Positions 1 through 8,984 of a stretch of 64,000 bases of DNA are shown in pieces. Both the position numbers and the translations under genes were made by a program. The notes under the pieces were generated by a model that worked only from the letters and a program-made list of their open reading frames with translations, searched no databases and was not told the DNA's origin. Source of the stretch: Ruegeria sp. TM1040. GTDB lineage: Bacteria; Pseudomonadota; Alphaproteobacteria; Rhodobacterales; Rhodobacteraceae. Every line of letters starts with the position of its first letter. The first letter of the stretch is position 1. The DNA lies in contig NC_008044.1 of NCBI RefSeq assembly GCF_000014065.1, positions 62,001 through 126,000 of the forward strand. Direction: 5' to 3'.

Positions 1-1112
1 ACCATCACGCGCCTGGTGGCGATGTGGTGCAATTGACCATTGGCGAACCAAAACACGAATTCCCCGCATGGGTGACGGATGTGATCGTAGAGAATGCCTC
101 CGCGTTCAACAACTACCCGCAAAACGAAGGCAGCGATGCGCTGCGCGGTGCGATGGCCGACTGGGCTGCGCAACGCTATGGTGTGACGCTTGATCCTGCG
201 ACACGCGTGATGGCGCTGAACGGTACTCGCGAGGGTCTTTACAATGCGGCGATGGCACTATGCCCCGAGGAAAAGAACGGCCAGCGCCCGGTGGTGTTGA
301 TCCCGAACCCCTTTTATCAGGTCTATATGATCGCGGCGATTTCGGTGGCGGCGGAGCCGGTCTTTGTGCCAGCAACCGATGAGACCGGCCATCTGCCGGA
401 CTATGCATCGCTGCCCGAAGAGGTGCTGAACCGCACCGCGATAGCCTATATCTGCTCGCCCGCAAACCCGCAGGGGGCCGTGGCCTCGCGGGAGTATTGG
501 CAGCAGCTTTTTGCGCTTGCCGAAAAATACGATTTCAAGGTCTTTGCGGATGAGTGCTACTCGGAGATCTACCGGGACACTGCACCGGTTGGTGCACTCA
601 CCGTTGCCGATGAAATGGGTCTCGATCCCGAACGCGTGGTTCTGTTCAACTCGCTGTCCAAGCGGTCCAACCTGCCGGGGCTGCGCTGTGGTCTTCTGGC
701 TGGTGGACCAGAGACGCTGGTGCAGGTCAAGAAACTGCGCGCCTACTCCGGCGCGCCCATTCCTGGCCCCTTGCAGGCGGCGGCCGCAAAGGTCTGGGCG
801 GACGAGGTACATGTCGCCGAAAACCGCGCGCTCTATCAGGAAAAATACCGGATCGCGGACGAGGTCTTTGCGGGTCTCAATGGCTACATGTCACCCGAAG
901 CGGGCTTCTTTTTGTGGTTGCCGGTCGAAGATGGCGAGGCTGCAACCCTGAAGCTTTGGCAGGAGACAGGTGTACGGGTCTTGCCCGGCGCGTTCCTGGC
1001 CCAAGGAAAGGGAGCGGAAAACCCCGGCCACGGATATATCCGCGTGGCGCTGGTTGCGTCCGAAGAGCAAACCCGCGCATCACTGCAGCTGTTGCGCGAT
1101 TGTCTCTACTAG
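1..1112 (+). CDS. dapC: N-succinyldiaminopimelate aminotransferase-like PLP enzyme (5' truncated)
   Basis: Class I/II fold PLP aminotransferase. The reading frame is open to the window edge; the first complete codons read HHAPGGDVVQLTIGEP, so the true start lies upstream and perhaps 20-40 residues are missing. The Schiff-base lysine lies in SLSKRSNLPGLRCG (codon near nt 660). NPFYQVY, SPANPQG and FADECYSEIY are further fold-type I signatures. The IGEPKH start and SKRSNLPGLR block fit the DapC subgroup, which transaminates N-succinyl-LL-2-amino-6-ketopimelate for lysine and peptidoglycan synthesis; dapB lies about 26 kb away. The subgroup assignment is by resemblance, and another alpha-aminotransferase specificity is possible. 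ftsK follows after 119 bp on the same strand. Confidence 0.75.
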   Translation, partial: HHAPGGDVVQLTIGEPKHEFPAWVTDVIVENASAFNNYPQNEGSDALRGAMADWAAQRYGVTLDPATRVMALNGTREGLYNAAMALCPEEKNGQRPVVLIPNPFYQVYMIAAISVAAEPVFVPATDETGHLPDYASLPEEVLNRTAIAYICSPANPQGAVASREYWQQLFALAEKYDFKVFADECYSEIYRDTAPVGALTVADEMGLDPERVVLFNSLSKRSNLPGLRCGLLAGGPETLVQVKKLRAYSGAPIPGPLQAAAAKVWADEVHVAENRALYQEKYRIADEVFAGLNGYMSPEAGFFLWLPVEDGEAATLKLWQETGVRVLPGAFLAQGKGAENPGHGYIRVALVASEEQTRASLQLLRDCLY

Positions 1113-1231
1113 ACTGATAGGAATGCCTGCTTCCGTCACAGCGGGGGCAGGCCAAAAGCAAGACGAAACACCGGTGGGGCTGATCCAAGAGCGAAACAGC
1201 CGATGCCCCACACGAGCGAACCGAGGTAGGC

Positions 1232-4200
1232 ATGGCATTTCAAACCCGCAGCAGGAATCCCCTCCTGGACAGCAACATGCAGGCGGCCATTGAAAAGCGC
1301 GGCAAGGAGCTGATCGGCCTTGTGCTGATCGGCGTTGGCCTGTTGGTGGCGGCGATCATCGGCTCTTATACGCCTGATGACAGCAACTGGATGGTCTCCA
1401 CCGATGCGCCGGTGCAGAACTGGCTCGGTCAGACGGGCGCGACGATTGCGTTTTTGCTGATCACGTTTCTGGGCAAGGGCGCTTGGGCGATTTCGGTGTT
1501 CCTCTTTGCATGGGGCACGCGCTTTTTGTTGCACAAGGGGGAGGGACGCATTCTGTGGCCCGCCTTGATGCTGGTGTTCTGGCTCATTGTGGTCGCACTC
1601 CATTTCGAAACCCTTGTGCCGGACGAAGAATGGCGCGCCTTCCACAACGCCGGCCTTGGCGGCATGATCGGAAATACGGCGCTTGGGGCGCTGCTGGCGC
1701 TATTGCCGTTTGGGCTGGCTTTTCTGGTGAAATCGCTGTCGTTCCTGACCGCCGTTGCGATGATTGCGCTTGGGGCCTTTGTGCTTGGGTTCTCTCGTGA
1801 TGAGCTGAAGCGCATCGGGCGCTTCCTGCTCCTGGGCGTGCTGTTGGCCTATGACATGATCGCGCGGCTTTTGGGCCGTGGTGCCAGCGGGGGGCTTCAG
1901 GCCGCGCGCACATGGCAACAGCGTCGTGCCGAGCGCCGCAGCGATGCGGCTTATGACGATGATGCGCTGGTCTACAGCGATCCGGTGGAGCCTGCAGCGT
2001 TTACGCGCGCCGAGCCCCAGTTTGGCTTACATGCGCCTGCGCCCACACCTGAGCCTCACCCGGAGCCTGCGACCTCGACCGAGGACCGCGGCGGGCTTTT
2101 CAGCCGCGCGACCAACCTCATTCGTCGCGCCGAGCCGGTCGAAATGCCCGAGCCGGAATTGGTAGAGCCGCAGCCGGTTGCCGATGTGGAGCACGCGCCC
2201 GGCGACGAACGGATCGCACAGAAGATCGCAAATGCGGTCCGTATCCGGCGCGCTCAGGCCCTGCCGCCAGAACAGGATCCGAACCTGCCGCTGACCAAGG
2301 GACGCGGTAAGCGTCCCGAGCCGTTGATCTTCAATGCGCCAGCACAGGAAGCTACGACAGAGCCGCCTCTCTCGGCACCGGTACAGCAGATCCCGGCTGC
2401 GCCGACCATCACCAGCGTGATTCCGCAGGCGCCCCAGGTCGAGGATACGGTTTCCGGACCCAATGAGGCGTTTTTTGTGGACGAGGTCCCAACCGAAGAT
2501 CTGCCGCAGGACCCGGTCACTTCCAAAACCGCCGCACCCGAACCTGCACCCGCGCCTGCCGTAGGGTCCGCACCGCGTGTGCAGATCACGCCTCGTGTCG
2601 ATCCGACACCGGCTGCGCCCGTATCTGAACCCCGCGCGGCTATGGCTATTCCGGTTGCAGAGCCGCGCAAAGCCGTGGTGGAGCAGCCCCAGCGCAAGCC
2701 GCTTCAGCCTTCGACCCGTGCCAAGGCCGAGGCGCAACCGAACCTGTTCAAAGAAGAAAACAGCGATTTTGAACTGCCGCCGCTCTCGCTCCTGACGAAC
2801 CCGACGGCAATCGAGCGCCATCATCTCAGCGATGAGGCGCTTGAGGAAAACGCCCGCATGCTCGAGACGGTTCTGGATGACTATGGCGTCAAGGGCGAGA
2901 TCGTCTCGGTCCGTCCGGGGCCGGTCGTCACAATGTATGAACTGGAGCCTGCGCCGGGTCTCAAGGCCTCGCGTGTGATCGGTCTGGCGGATGACATCGC
3001 CCGTTCCATGTCGGCCCTTTCCGCGCGCGTCTCCACCGTGCCGGGCCGGACCGTGATCGGGATCGAACTGCCCAACGAGAACCGCGAAAAAGTGGTGCTG
3101 CGCGAGATCCTCGCCAGCCGTGACTTTGGCGATGGCAACCAGCACCTGCCGCTGGCGCTGGGCAAGGACATTGGCGGTGACAGCATGGTGGCCAACCTCG
3201 CCAAGATGCCGCACCTGTTGATCGCGGGGACCACTGGTTCCGGTAAATCCGTTGCCATCAACACCATGATCCTGTCGCTTCTCTACAAGCTCACGCCCGA
3301 AGAATGCCGCCTGATCATGATCGACCCCAAAATGTTGGAACTGTCCGTCTATGACGGCATTCCGCATTTGTTGTCGCCGGTTGTGACCGATCCGAAAAAG
3401 GCGGTGGTGGCGCTCAAGTGGGTCGTGGGCGAGATGGAAGACCGCTATCGCAAGATGTCCAAAATGGGCGTGCGCAATATCGCGGGCTACAATGGCCGTG
3501 TGTCCGAGGCGCTGGCCAAGGGCGAGATGTTCAGCCGCACCGTCCAGACGGGGTTTGACGATGATACCGGCGAGCCCGTGTTCGAGACCGAAGAGTTCGA
3601 GCCCAAGAAACTGCCCTATATCGTCGTGATCGTTGACGAGATGGCCGACCTGATGATGGTTGCGGGCAAAGAGATCGAAGCCTGCATTCAACGCCTGGCG
3701 CAGATGGCACGAGCCTCGGGTATTCACCTTATTATGGCGACGCAGCGCCCGTCCGTGGATGTGATCACTGGCACCATCAAGGCCAACTTCCCCACCCGGA
3801 TTTCCTTCCAGGTGACCTCCAAGGTGGACAGCCGCACCATCCTTGGCGAGATGGGCGCCGAGCAGCTCCTCGGGATGGGCGACATGCTCTACATGGCCGG
3901 TGGCGCCAAGATCACCCGCTGCCACGGCCCGTTTGTCTCGGACGAAGAGGTCGAGGAGGTGGTGAACCATCTCAAACAATTCGGCCCGCCAGACTATGTG
4001 GGCGGTGTCGTCGAAGGTCCCGATGATGAAAAGGCCGACAATATCGACGCCGTGCTGGGTCTCAATACCGGGGGCAACACTAATGGCGAGGATGCGCTTT
4101 ACGATCAGGCGGTGGGAATCGTGATCAAGGATCGCAAATGCTCCACCTCCTACATCCAGCGCAAGCTTGGCATCGGGTATAACAAGGCCGCGAGGTTGGT

Positions 4201-4279
4201 GGAGCAGATGGAGGAAGAAGGTCTCGTCTCTGCCGCAAACCACGTCGGGAAAAGGGAAATTCTGGTTCCCGAGCAATAG
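1232..4279 (+). CDS. ftsK: DNA translocase FtsK
   Basis: Septum-anchored double-stranded DNA pump that clears the chromosome terminus and activates XerCD at dif. The N-terminal 200 residues hold four or more hydrophobic segments (starting near residues 24, 68, 105 and 145). A Pro/Glu/Ala-rich linker follows to about residue 520. The motor domain has Walker A GTTGSGKS at 666-673 and Walker [14 protein letters not shown]. The last 65 residues form the gamma winged helix ([20 protein letters not shown]) that reads KOPS sites. At 1015 residues it is a normal length for alphaproteobacteria. The start is chosen for the gaggtagg ribosome site. lolA follows, a pairing also seen in other bacteria. Confidence 0.96.
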   Translation: MAFQTRSRNPLLDSNMQAAIEKRGKELIGLVLIGVGLLVAAIIGSYTPDDSNWMVSTDAPVQNWLGQTGATIAFLLITFLGKGAWAISVFLFAWGTRFLLHKGEGRILWPALMLVFWLIVVALHFETLVPDEEWRAFHNAGLGGMIGNTALGALLALLPFGLAFLVKSLSFLTAVAMIALGAFVLGFSRDELKRIGRFLLLGVLLAYDMIARLLGRGASGGLQAARTWQQRRAERRSDAAYDDDALVYSDPVEPAAFTRAEPQFGLHAPAPTPEPHPEPATSTEDRGGLFSRATNLIRRAEPVEMPEPELVEPQPVADVEHAPGDERIAQKIANAVRIRRAQALPPEQDPNLPLTKGRGKRPEPLIFNAPAQEATTEPPLSAPVQQIPAAPTITSVIPQAPQVEDTVSGPNEAFFVDEVPTEDLPQDPVTSKTAAPEPAPAPAVGSAPRVQITPRVDPTPAAPVSEPRAAMAIPVAEPRKAVVEQPQRKPLQPSTRAKAEAQPNLFKEENSDFELPPLSLLTNPTAIERHHLSDEALEENARMLETVLDDYGVKGEIVSVRPGPVVTMYELEPAPGLKASRVIGLADDIARSMSALSARVSTVPGRTVIGIELPNENREKVVLREILASRDFGDGNQHLPLALGKDIGGDSMVANLAKMPHLLIAGTTGSGKSVAINTMILSLLYKLTPEECRLIMIDPKMLELSVYDGIPHLLSPVVTDPKKAVVALKWVVGEMEDRYRKMSKMGVRNIAGYNGRVSEALAKGEMFSRTVQTGFDDDTGEPVFETEEFEPKKLPYIVVIVDEMADLMMVAGKEIEACIQRLAQMARASGIHLIMATQRPSVDVITGTIKANFPTRISFQVTSKVDSRTILGEMGAEQLLGMGDMLYMAGGAKITRCHGPFVSDEEVEEVVNHLKQFGPPDYVGGVVEGPDDEKADNIDAVLGLNTGGNTNGEDALYDQAVGIVIKDRKCSTSYIQRKLGIGYNKAARLVEQMEEEGLVSAANHVGKREILVPEQ

Positions 4280-4287
4280 GCGATAAA

Positions 4288-4310
4288 AGGCCGGGCGGGG
4301 TGCCCGGCCT
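4288..4310 (+). terminator. GC-rich hairpin between ftsK and lolA
   Basis: AGGCCGGGC and GCCCGGCCT form a perfect 9-bp stem with a five-base loop, 9 bp after the ftsK stop. The bases that follow (cttcacatcag) are not a proper U tract, so it may be a weak terminator or an mRNA-stabilising hairpin that lets ftsK and lolA be expressed at different levels. Confidence 0.45.
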
Positions 4311-4346
4311 CTTCACATCAGATTTCAGACGCATATCTTTATATAC

Positions 4347-4943
4347 ATGAAACAGTTTGTCTTTGCCCTTGCGCTTGGCGCAACCTCGCTTGCGTCGGCT
4401 GCTGCATCCGCGGCCGAACAGCTGAGCCTCAATGAGATCTCGGCCTATCTCAACAGCTTTGCCACCGCGAAGGCCGATTTTACGCAGGTGAATGACGACG
4501 GCAGCTTGTCGACCGGCACGCTCTATCTGCGTCGCCCCGGCAAGGTGCGGTTTGAATACGCTGACAATGCTGGGCTGGTGCTGGCAGAGGCCGGGACGGT
4601 GGCGATCATGGATCCCAAATCCAACCAACCGCCAGAGACCTACCCGCTGAGCAGGACGCCGCTTTCGATCATTCTGGCGCGCAATGTGAACCTAGCGCAG
4701 GCCAATATGGTGGTGGGACACGGCTTTGACGGGGTGTCCACCGTGGTGCGCGCCCAAGATCCCAAGGCACCAGAGCATGGCAGTATCGAGATGATGTTCA
4801 CCGACAACCCGGTGCAGCTTCGCAAATGGGTCATTCACGGTGGTTCAGGTGAGGAAACCACCGTCATTCTTGGCGAGATGCAGACTGGGTTGTCTTTCCC
4901 GTCGAGCTTGTTCAGCATCTCCCGTCCAAAACGCGACCGCTGA
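4347..4943 (+). CDS. lolA: Outer-membrane lipoprotein carrier protein LolA
   Basis: Periplasmic chaperone that takes lipoproteins from LolCDE and carries them to the outer membrane. The 198-residue protein starts with a typical Sec signal peptide (MKQFVFALALGATSLASAAA, cleavage near residue 23). It then shows the LolA fold signatures ADFTQV, GTLYLRRPGKVRFEY and the aromatic/hydrophobic strands that form the lipid pocket. Alphaproteobacteria usually lack LolB, and none is seen here. No clear Shine-Dalgarno sequence precedes the ATG (upstream is A/T-rich, tctttatatac), so initiation may be weak or leaderless; the signal peptide still fixes this start. A strong terminator follows directly. Confidence 0.92.
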   Translation: MKQFVFALALGATSLASAAASAAEQLSLNEISAYLNSFATAKADFTQVNDDGSLSTGTLYLRRPGKVRFEYADNAGLVLAEAGTVAIMDPKSNQPPETYPLSRTPLSIILARNVNLAQANMVVGHGFDGVSTVVRAQDPKAPEHGSIEMMFTDNPVQLRKWVIHGGSGEETTVILGEMQTGLSFPSSLFSISRPKRDR

Positions 4944-4950
4944 ACGTTAT

Positions 4951-4986
4951 AAAGCCCCGCACCCATAAGGCGCGGGGCTTTGTTTT
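4951..4986 (+). terminator. Rho-independent terminator after lolA
   Basis: AAAGCCCCGC and GCGGGGCTTT form a perfect 10-bp stem with an 11-base loop, followed by TGTTTT. It sits 7 bp after the lolA stop. The A-rich left side means it could also stop transcription of the convergent lipoprotein gene. Confidence 0.88.
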
Positions 4987-5001
4987 CATCAAGTCAATTC
5001 C

Positions 5002-5589
5002 TCAACGGAACTTGCGGCAATTGCTCAGCTGCACCTGATAGGCGTTCGAGCGCGCCTCGACCTTGTTTGCCACGTTCAAAAGCCATCCCTTGCTGCGGTA
5101 GGTGCCGCGTGCATAGCCGGTGTGGCCCTCATGATAGGCGAGATACTGATTGCGAGCGTCCGAGAGCGGGATGCCGTTTCGCTGCAGACTGCGGGTCATG
5201 TACCAGCCCATGAAATCGGTGGCGTCCTCGATGCGATCCCGTCGCGCCCTGCGGCGCCCGGTATCATCTTTATAGTCTTCCCAGGTGCCATCCAGAGCCT
5301 GACCGTAACCATAGGCGCTCGAGATGCGGCCCATCGGAATGATGCCGAGCGCGAACCTATGTGGCGTGCGCGCATTTCCGACAAAGCGGCTTTCTTGATG
5401 GATTGTGGCCATCTGGACATGGACCGGGATTCCCCAACGGCGCTCGGTATTCTTGAACGCGCGCAGGTAGTTGGGGCGTTCCGTCACAATACTGCAGGCA
5501 TCGTCCAGATCCCGAGGCGGAGAGTTATACCCTCCACCACAGGCGGCCAATGCCAACAACAGCGCCAGGGCACTTATGATTCTGCTCAT
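5002..5589 (-). CDS. Lytic-transglycosylase-like (SLT) lipoprotein
   Basis: Probable peptidoglycan-cleaving or peptidoglycan-binding lipoprotein of 195 residues. The N-terminus is a lipoprotein signal with lipobox LAAC (Cys17). The body resembles SLT/lysozyme-fold proteins: the likely catalytic Glu66 sits in ATIHQESRF, followed by AYGYGQALDGTWEDY and YLAYHEGHTGYARG, which mirror the E-S, G-L-x-Q and A-Y-N motifs of the family. The start at 5589 is supported by the ggcagaggc ribosome site; a longer in-frame extension upstream lacks a signal peptide. It is single, divergent from hspQ and convergent with lolA. Peptidoglycan lyase activity is inferred from the motifs. Confidence 0.82.
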   Translation of the reverse strand: MSRIISALALLLALAACGGGYNSPPRDLDDACSIVTERPNYLRAFKNTERRWGIPVHVQMATIHQESRFVGNARTPHRFALGIIPMGRISSAYGYGQALDGTWEDYKDDTGRRRARRDRIEDATDFMGWYMTRSLQRNGIPLSDARNQYLAYHEGHTGYARGTYRSKGWLLNVANKVEARSNAYQVQLSNCRKFR

Positions 5590-5819
5590 TGCCTCTGCCT
5601 TTTGATTTTTGCTGCAGTTTAGCCAATCCGCCTGACAGAGAAAATCCCTTTTGAAATCCGACCATGTTTCGCGCGGAACTTGGGAAAGGCGTTTGAAAAT
5701 ATCGGTTTGCCGCACTGTGAGATATGGCCGGACAGACTGTTTCTGCAAAAACTCGCTGCCAAGGTTGGACATTCACGGTCAGAAAACGCTAGTACAGGGG
5801 AAGAAGAGGGCCGACAAAC

Positions 5820-6146
5820 ATGCTGAAAACGCGCGCAAAATATAATCTTGGCCAGGTCGTCCGTCATCGCAAACACCCGTTCCGCGGTGTCGTTTTTGAT
5901 GTCGATCCCGAGTTTGCAAATACCGAAGAATGGTACGAGGCAATTCCCGAGGACAGCCGTCCTGCAAAAGAGCAGCCCTATTATCATCTGCTGGCTGAAA
6001 ACGAGCAGACCTATTACGTTGCCTATGTTTCAGAGCAGAATCTTGTGGCCGATTATTCCGGCGAACCCGTGACCCACCCGGATCTGCACGAGATGTTCAC
6101 GGGCTTTGATGACGGCAATTATCAGTTGCAATACCAGTTGAACTGA
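5820..6146 (+). CDS. hspQ: Heat shock protein HspQ
   Basis: A 108-residue member of the HspQ/YccV family (hemimethylated-DNA-binding-like fold). In E. coli HspQ affects DnaA stability and acts as a specificity enhancer of Lon. Diagnostic stretches are YNLGQVVRHRKHPFRGVVFD, QPYYHLLAENE and YVSEQNLV. The length equals the family norm. A purine-rich ggggaagaagaggg lies upstream of the ATG. It is monocistronic, with a hairpin directly downstream. I looked for a heat-shock promoter in the upstream 230 bp and saw nothing convincing. Confidence 0.93.
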   Translation: MLKTRAKYNLGQVVRHRKHPFRGVVFDVDPEFANTEEWYEAIPEDSRPAKEQPYYHLLAENEQTYYVAYVSEQNLVADYSGEPVTHPDLHEMFTGFDDGNYQLQYQLN

Positions 6147-6148
6147 TG

Positions 6149-6185
6149 GGGACGCCGGGTGTGGCCCGGCATCCCGCGTGGTTTT
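6149..6185 (+). terminator. Terminator between hspQ and ggt
   Basis: GGGACGCCGGG and CCCGGCATCCC pair over 11 bp with one C-A mismatch and a five-base loop. A short TTTT follows at 6182-6185, overlapping the stop codon of the convergent ggt gene. Only four bases separate it from the hspQ stop. Confidence 0.6.
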
Positions 6186-7761
6186 AGTAACCGAGCGCGC
6201 AACCATCCTTGCGTGGATCGCTTGCACCCTCCAACACACCGGTGTCGTGAATGTGGATCGCCTGCGAGCCGCCGATTGCGGTGGTAGGGATATCCACCTT
6301 GTGGCCCATCTCCGTTAGTTCGGCGCGGACAGCATCGCTGTATCCGCGCTCAACGTTGAAGACGCCGCGATCGGTAAAGGCGCGGGGGGCGTCCATGGCC
6401 GCCTGCGGCTCCATGCCAAAGTCACGCAGGTTGGAGACAAACCGGGCGTGGCCATTGGGCTGGTATGCGCCGCCCATTACGCCAAATGGCATGGTGATGC
6501 GCCCGTTTTCGGCCAGCATGGCCGGGATGATCGTGTGCATCGGACGCTTGCCGCCTGCAAGCTCGTTGGCGTGCCCGTCCTCGAGGCAGAAACCCGCCCC
6601 TCGGTTCTGCAGCAGGATACCGAATTTGTCGGAGGCAATCCCGGAGCCAAACCCATGAAAAATTGAATAAATCAGCGAAACGGCCATGCGGTCCTTGTCG
6701 ACCACGGTGATGTAGATGGTGTCTTTGTGGACTGCTTCGCTGATGTCGGCGGGCGACGCCATCGCGCGTTTGGGGTCAATTAGCGCGGCCAGCTTCTCAG
6801 CGGTTTCCGGCGCCAACATGTAATCAAGACGCGACATATGGTCGGGGTCGGCGAGGAACCGGTTGCGCGTGTCATATGCCAGCTTGGCTGCCTCGGCCTC
6901 GATGTGGGCGCGCGCGGCACCAAATGGATCCATCCCCGCGATGTCGAAATGCTTCAGGATGTTGAGCATCAGGATCGCCGTTGCCCCTTGCCCGTTGGGT
7001 GGATGCTCCAGCAGGTCGACCCCTTTGTAGTGCCCTTGGATCGGGTCGGTCGCGGTGGCTTGGGTGGCCGCAAAATCCTCGGCGGTGTGCACCCCACCGC
7101 GTGTGGTGAGGGCTGAAATCATGTCTTCTGCGATTTCACCGCTGTAGAACGCGTCGCGCCCGTCGCGGGCAATGCGGCGCAGCACTTCGGCCTGGCCGGG
7201 GGCGCGGAAGATCTCTCCGACGCGCGGCACGCGCCCGTTGATCAGGTAGGTGTCGCGTGCGCTGCCCTGCAGTGTTTCGGCGTCGTTGCCCCAGTCGAAG
7301 GCCACGCGCGGTGCGACCGGCACGCCTTCCTCGGCGTAGTGGATAGATGGCGCCAGGAGCGCATCGAGGCCAAGTTTACCTTCGGTTTCAGAGAGATGGC
7401 AGAATGCATCAATCGCACCGGGCACGGTCACGGCATCGGCACTGTTCAGCGGCACCGCCTCCAGGCCACGAGCGCGCAGATCTGCGGCCTGTGCAGCCTT
7501 CGGGGCACGACCTGATCCATTCAGCGCCCGCACGGTTGTTTCGCCCGCGCGATTGTAGAGCACAAAGCAGTCGCCACCGATTCCGGTCATTTGCGGCTCA
7601 CAAATCCCCAAAAGAACGGCGCCAGCAATCGCGGCATCCATGGCGTTGCCGCCGCGTTTCAACACATCCACCGCAACCTGAGCGGCCAGCGGGTGGGACG
7701 TGGCACATAGGCCGTTTTGCGCAAAGACCGCAGAGCGGCCCGGTGTCTGGAAATCACGCAT
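6184..7761 (-). CDS. ggt: Gamma-glutamyltransferase family protein (Ntn hydrolase)
   Basis: A 525-residue GGT/acylase-family proenzyme that self-cleaves before a threonine and then hydrolyses or transfers gamma-glutamyl groups, or acts on related acyl amides. The probable nucleophile is Thr348 in KDTIYITVVDKD, followed by the FGSGI oxyanion region; LEHPPNGQGAT and GGNAMDAAIAG are further family blocks. The N-terminus (MRDFQTPGRSAV) has no signal peptide, unlike classical periplasmic GGT, so the enzyme may be cytoplasmic and have a different substrate. The gene stands alone between convergent hspQ and a 307-bp gap. Confidence 0.85.
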   Translation of the reverse strand: MRDFQTPGRSAVFAQNGLCATSHPLAAQVAVDVLKRGGNAMDAAIAGAVLLGICEPQMTGIGGDCFVLYNRAGETTVRALNGSGRAPKAAQAADLRARGLEAVPLNSADAVTVPGAIDAFCHLSETEGKLGLDALLAPSIHYAEEGVPVAPRVAFDWGNDAETLQGSARDTYLINGRVPRVGEIFRAPGQAEVLRRIARDGRDAFYSGEIAEDMISALTTRGGVHTAEDFAATQATATDPIQGHYKGVDLLEHPPNGQGATAILMLNILKHFDIAGMDPFGAARAHIEAEAAKLAYDTRNRFLADPDHMSRLDYMLAPETAEKLAALIDPKRAMASPADISEAVHKDTIYITVVDKDRMAVSLIYSIFHGFGSGIASDKFGILLQNRGAGFCLEDGHANELAGGKRPMHTIIPAMLAENGRITMPFGVMGGAYQPNGHARFVSNLRDFGMEPQAAMDAPRAFTDRGVFNVERGYSDAVRAELTEMGHKVDIPTTAIGGSQAIHIHDTGVLEGASDPRKDGCALGY

Positions 7762-8068
7762 TCCTGTTCTCCCTTTTTCGCGCAGAGCCTAGTGGTCTGG
7801 GGCAAAGTGGCAATGGCAAAAACGCCAAGGCTGCGAACGCTGGAATGCTGAGAGTGTGCTGCGACGGCATAGTATGGCCCGCAGGAGTATAGCCCCGACG
7901 CCACTTGCTTGGTGGGGGCAAAGAACAGGGCGCCGGGGCAAGCCATATAGTCCAGCTCTGCGTTGATACTTTGCTGAGGAGTGAGGCGTCTGTTGGCCGC
8001 TTTTATGGCAGGAATGCGGCGCGCACCCCCGAGTTATTCGTGATTTTACGAAACTCCCGACCGGTCGC
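7762..8068. other. 307-bp intergenic region with a long imperfect hairpin
   Basis: This gap lies upstream of ggt and downstream of the rsbW-like gene, both on the minus strand. No open frame here resembles a known protein. The main structure is GCCCCGACGCC (7892-7902) facing GGCGCCGGGGC (7929-7939): 11 pairs with one mismatch on the plus strand, which becomes a G-U pair in minus-strand RNA. A 26-base loop lies between and itself contains TTGC/GCAA-type complementarity. It has no T tract in either direction. The ggt promoter should lie in the first 100 bp, but I could not define it. Confidence 0.4.
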
Positions 8069-8509
8069 TTATTGCGTGAGCTGGATCTCAAAGCACAGCG
8101 ACAGCTGGTTGTTGTCAGGATTGCGCTGGTACTGGATGTCGCTTGCCAGCTCACGGATCAAGAACCAGCCAAAGCCACCTTCGGGCAGATCTTCGAGCGG
8201 CGTGCTCGGATCCACCAACGCGGGCTTGCCTTCGGGAAGTTTGGCATCGGGGAACGGCGTGCCCGCGTCGCGTATTTCTACCCACAGGCGGTCGGAATGG
8301 AGGTTGCAGCGTATGAGAACATCACCCGTCGCCGTTTCGGCATAGGCATGTTCGACAACGTTATTCACAGCCTCGGCGAGGGCGATCTGCACCTCGTCGA
8401 CCCGGGTATCGGCAATACCCATGTCCTTCAGCCGCTGAACCACCAAAACGATGCCGCGTCGGGCTTCAATCTCGGTCGCCCTGAAGGAGCAGGCGAAAGT
8501 CTCAACCAT
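8069..8509 (-). CDS. RsbW-like anti-sigma factor / HATPase-domain protein kinase
   Basis: A single HATPase_c_2 (GHKL) domain of 146 residues, as in the RsbW/SpoIIAB kinases that bind a sigma factor and phosphorylate an STAS antagonist. The N box is EVQIALAEAVNNVVEHAY (Glu46, Asn50), the G1 box EIRDAGTPF (Asp81) and the G2-like box PEGGFGWFLIREL. The STAS partner gene lies 33 bp upstream on the same strand, so the two form a kinase-antagonist pair. No PP2C phosphatase or sigma factor gene is in the window, so the regulated output is unknown. Confidence 0.85.
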   Translation of the reverse strand: MVETFACSFRATEIEARRGIVLVVQRLKDMGIADTRVDEVQIALAEAVNNVVEHAYAETATGDVLIRCNLHSDRLWVEIRDAGTPFPDAKLPEGKPALVDPSTPLEDLPEGGFGWFLIRELASDIQYQRNPDNNQLSLCFEIQLTQ

Positions 8510-8542
8510 GAATTTTGGTCCTCAAAGACAATCCCGGCAGTT

Positions 8543-8887
8543 TCAATTCTCTGCATGCTCAGTATCGAGCGCTTCTTGCAGTGTGTCGAACAGGCTAAAG
8601 ACGGTGTCCATCCGCGTCAGGCGAAACACCTTGTCGACCATCGGGGTAAGCCCCGCGAGATCGAGTTTGCGATCCTTGCCGAGCTGTTTCATCGCGGCGA
8701 CGATCGCGCCCAGCCCGCTCGAATCAATGAATTCCACATGGGAGAGGTCGAGGATCACCCGCGACGGACCAGCTTCGGTTTCCGTGCGCATGTCTTCTTT
8801 GAATTGGATCGCCATGGCCGCGTCAATGCGCTGGGCATTCACCGTCACCACTTGTGCGCCGCCTGCTTCCGTGCTCGTAAGGCTCAT
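8543..8887 (-). CDS. STAS-domain anti-sigma factor antagonist (RsbV/SpoIIAA-like)
   Basis: A 114-residue STAS protein expected to be phosphorylated by the kinase encoded just downstream. The conserved site is FIDSSGLG with Ser56 in the position of SpoIIAA Ser58, preceded by VILDLSHVEF. I take the start at 8887 (MSLTSTEAGG) because AAGGA lies about 10 bases upstream; an in-frame start 12 codons earlier has no better ribosome site. The upstream region of about 97 bp is shared with the divergent thiolase gene. Confidence 0.87.
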   Translation of the reverse strand: MSLTSTEAGGAQVVTVNAQRIDAAMAIQFKEDMRTETEAGPSRVILDLSHVEFIDSSGLGAIVAAMKQLGKDRKLDLAGLTPMVDKVFRLTRMDTVFSLFDTLQEALDTEHAEN

Positions 8888-8984
8888 GAGAGTGTTCCTT
8901 GGCTCGTCATTCTTGGAACTCACTCTAGATCTTAAATGTTATTATTCAGTATGGATAGTGCCGACAATTGGAGGAGAAGGTGGA

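Noticed and set aside
2027-4276. Very long open frame opposite ftsK (749 codons)
   Set aside because: It is the antisense shadow of ftsK in a GC-rich genome; its translation is rich in His/Arg/Gly with no domain pattern and no ribosome site.
7659-7946. Possible 95-codon minus-strand gene before ggt (MACPGALFF start)
   Set aside because: It overlaps the ggt start by about 100 bp, matches nothing known and lacks a ribosome site; the region is better read as ggt upstream DNA with a hairpin.
8451-8984. Extended N-terminus of the thiolase
   Set aside because: The in-frame extension is the antisense of the STAS and kinase genes; the thiolase fold starts at the ATG with the ggaggag site at 8985.
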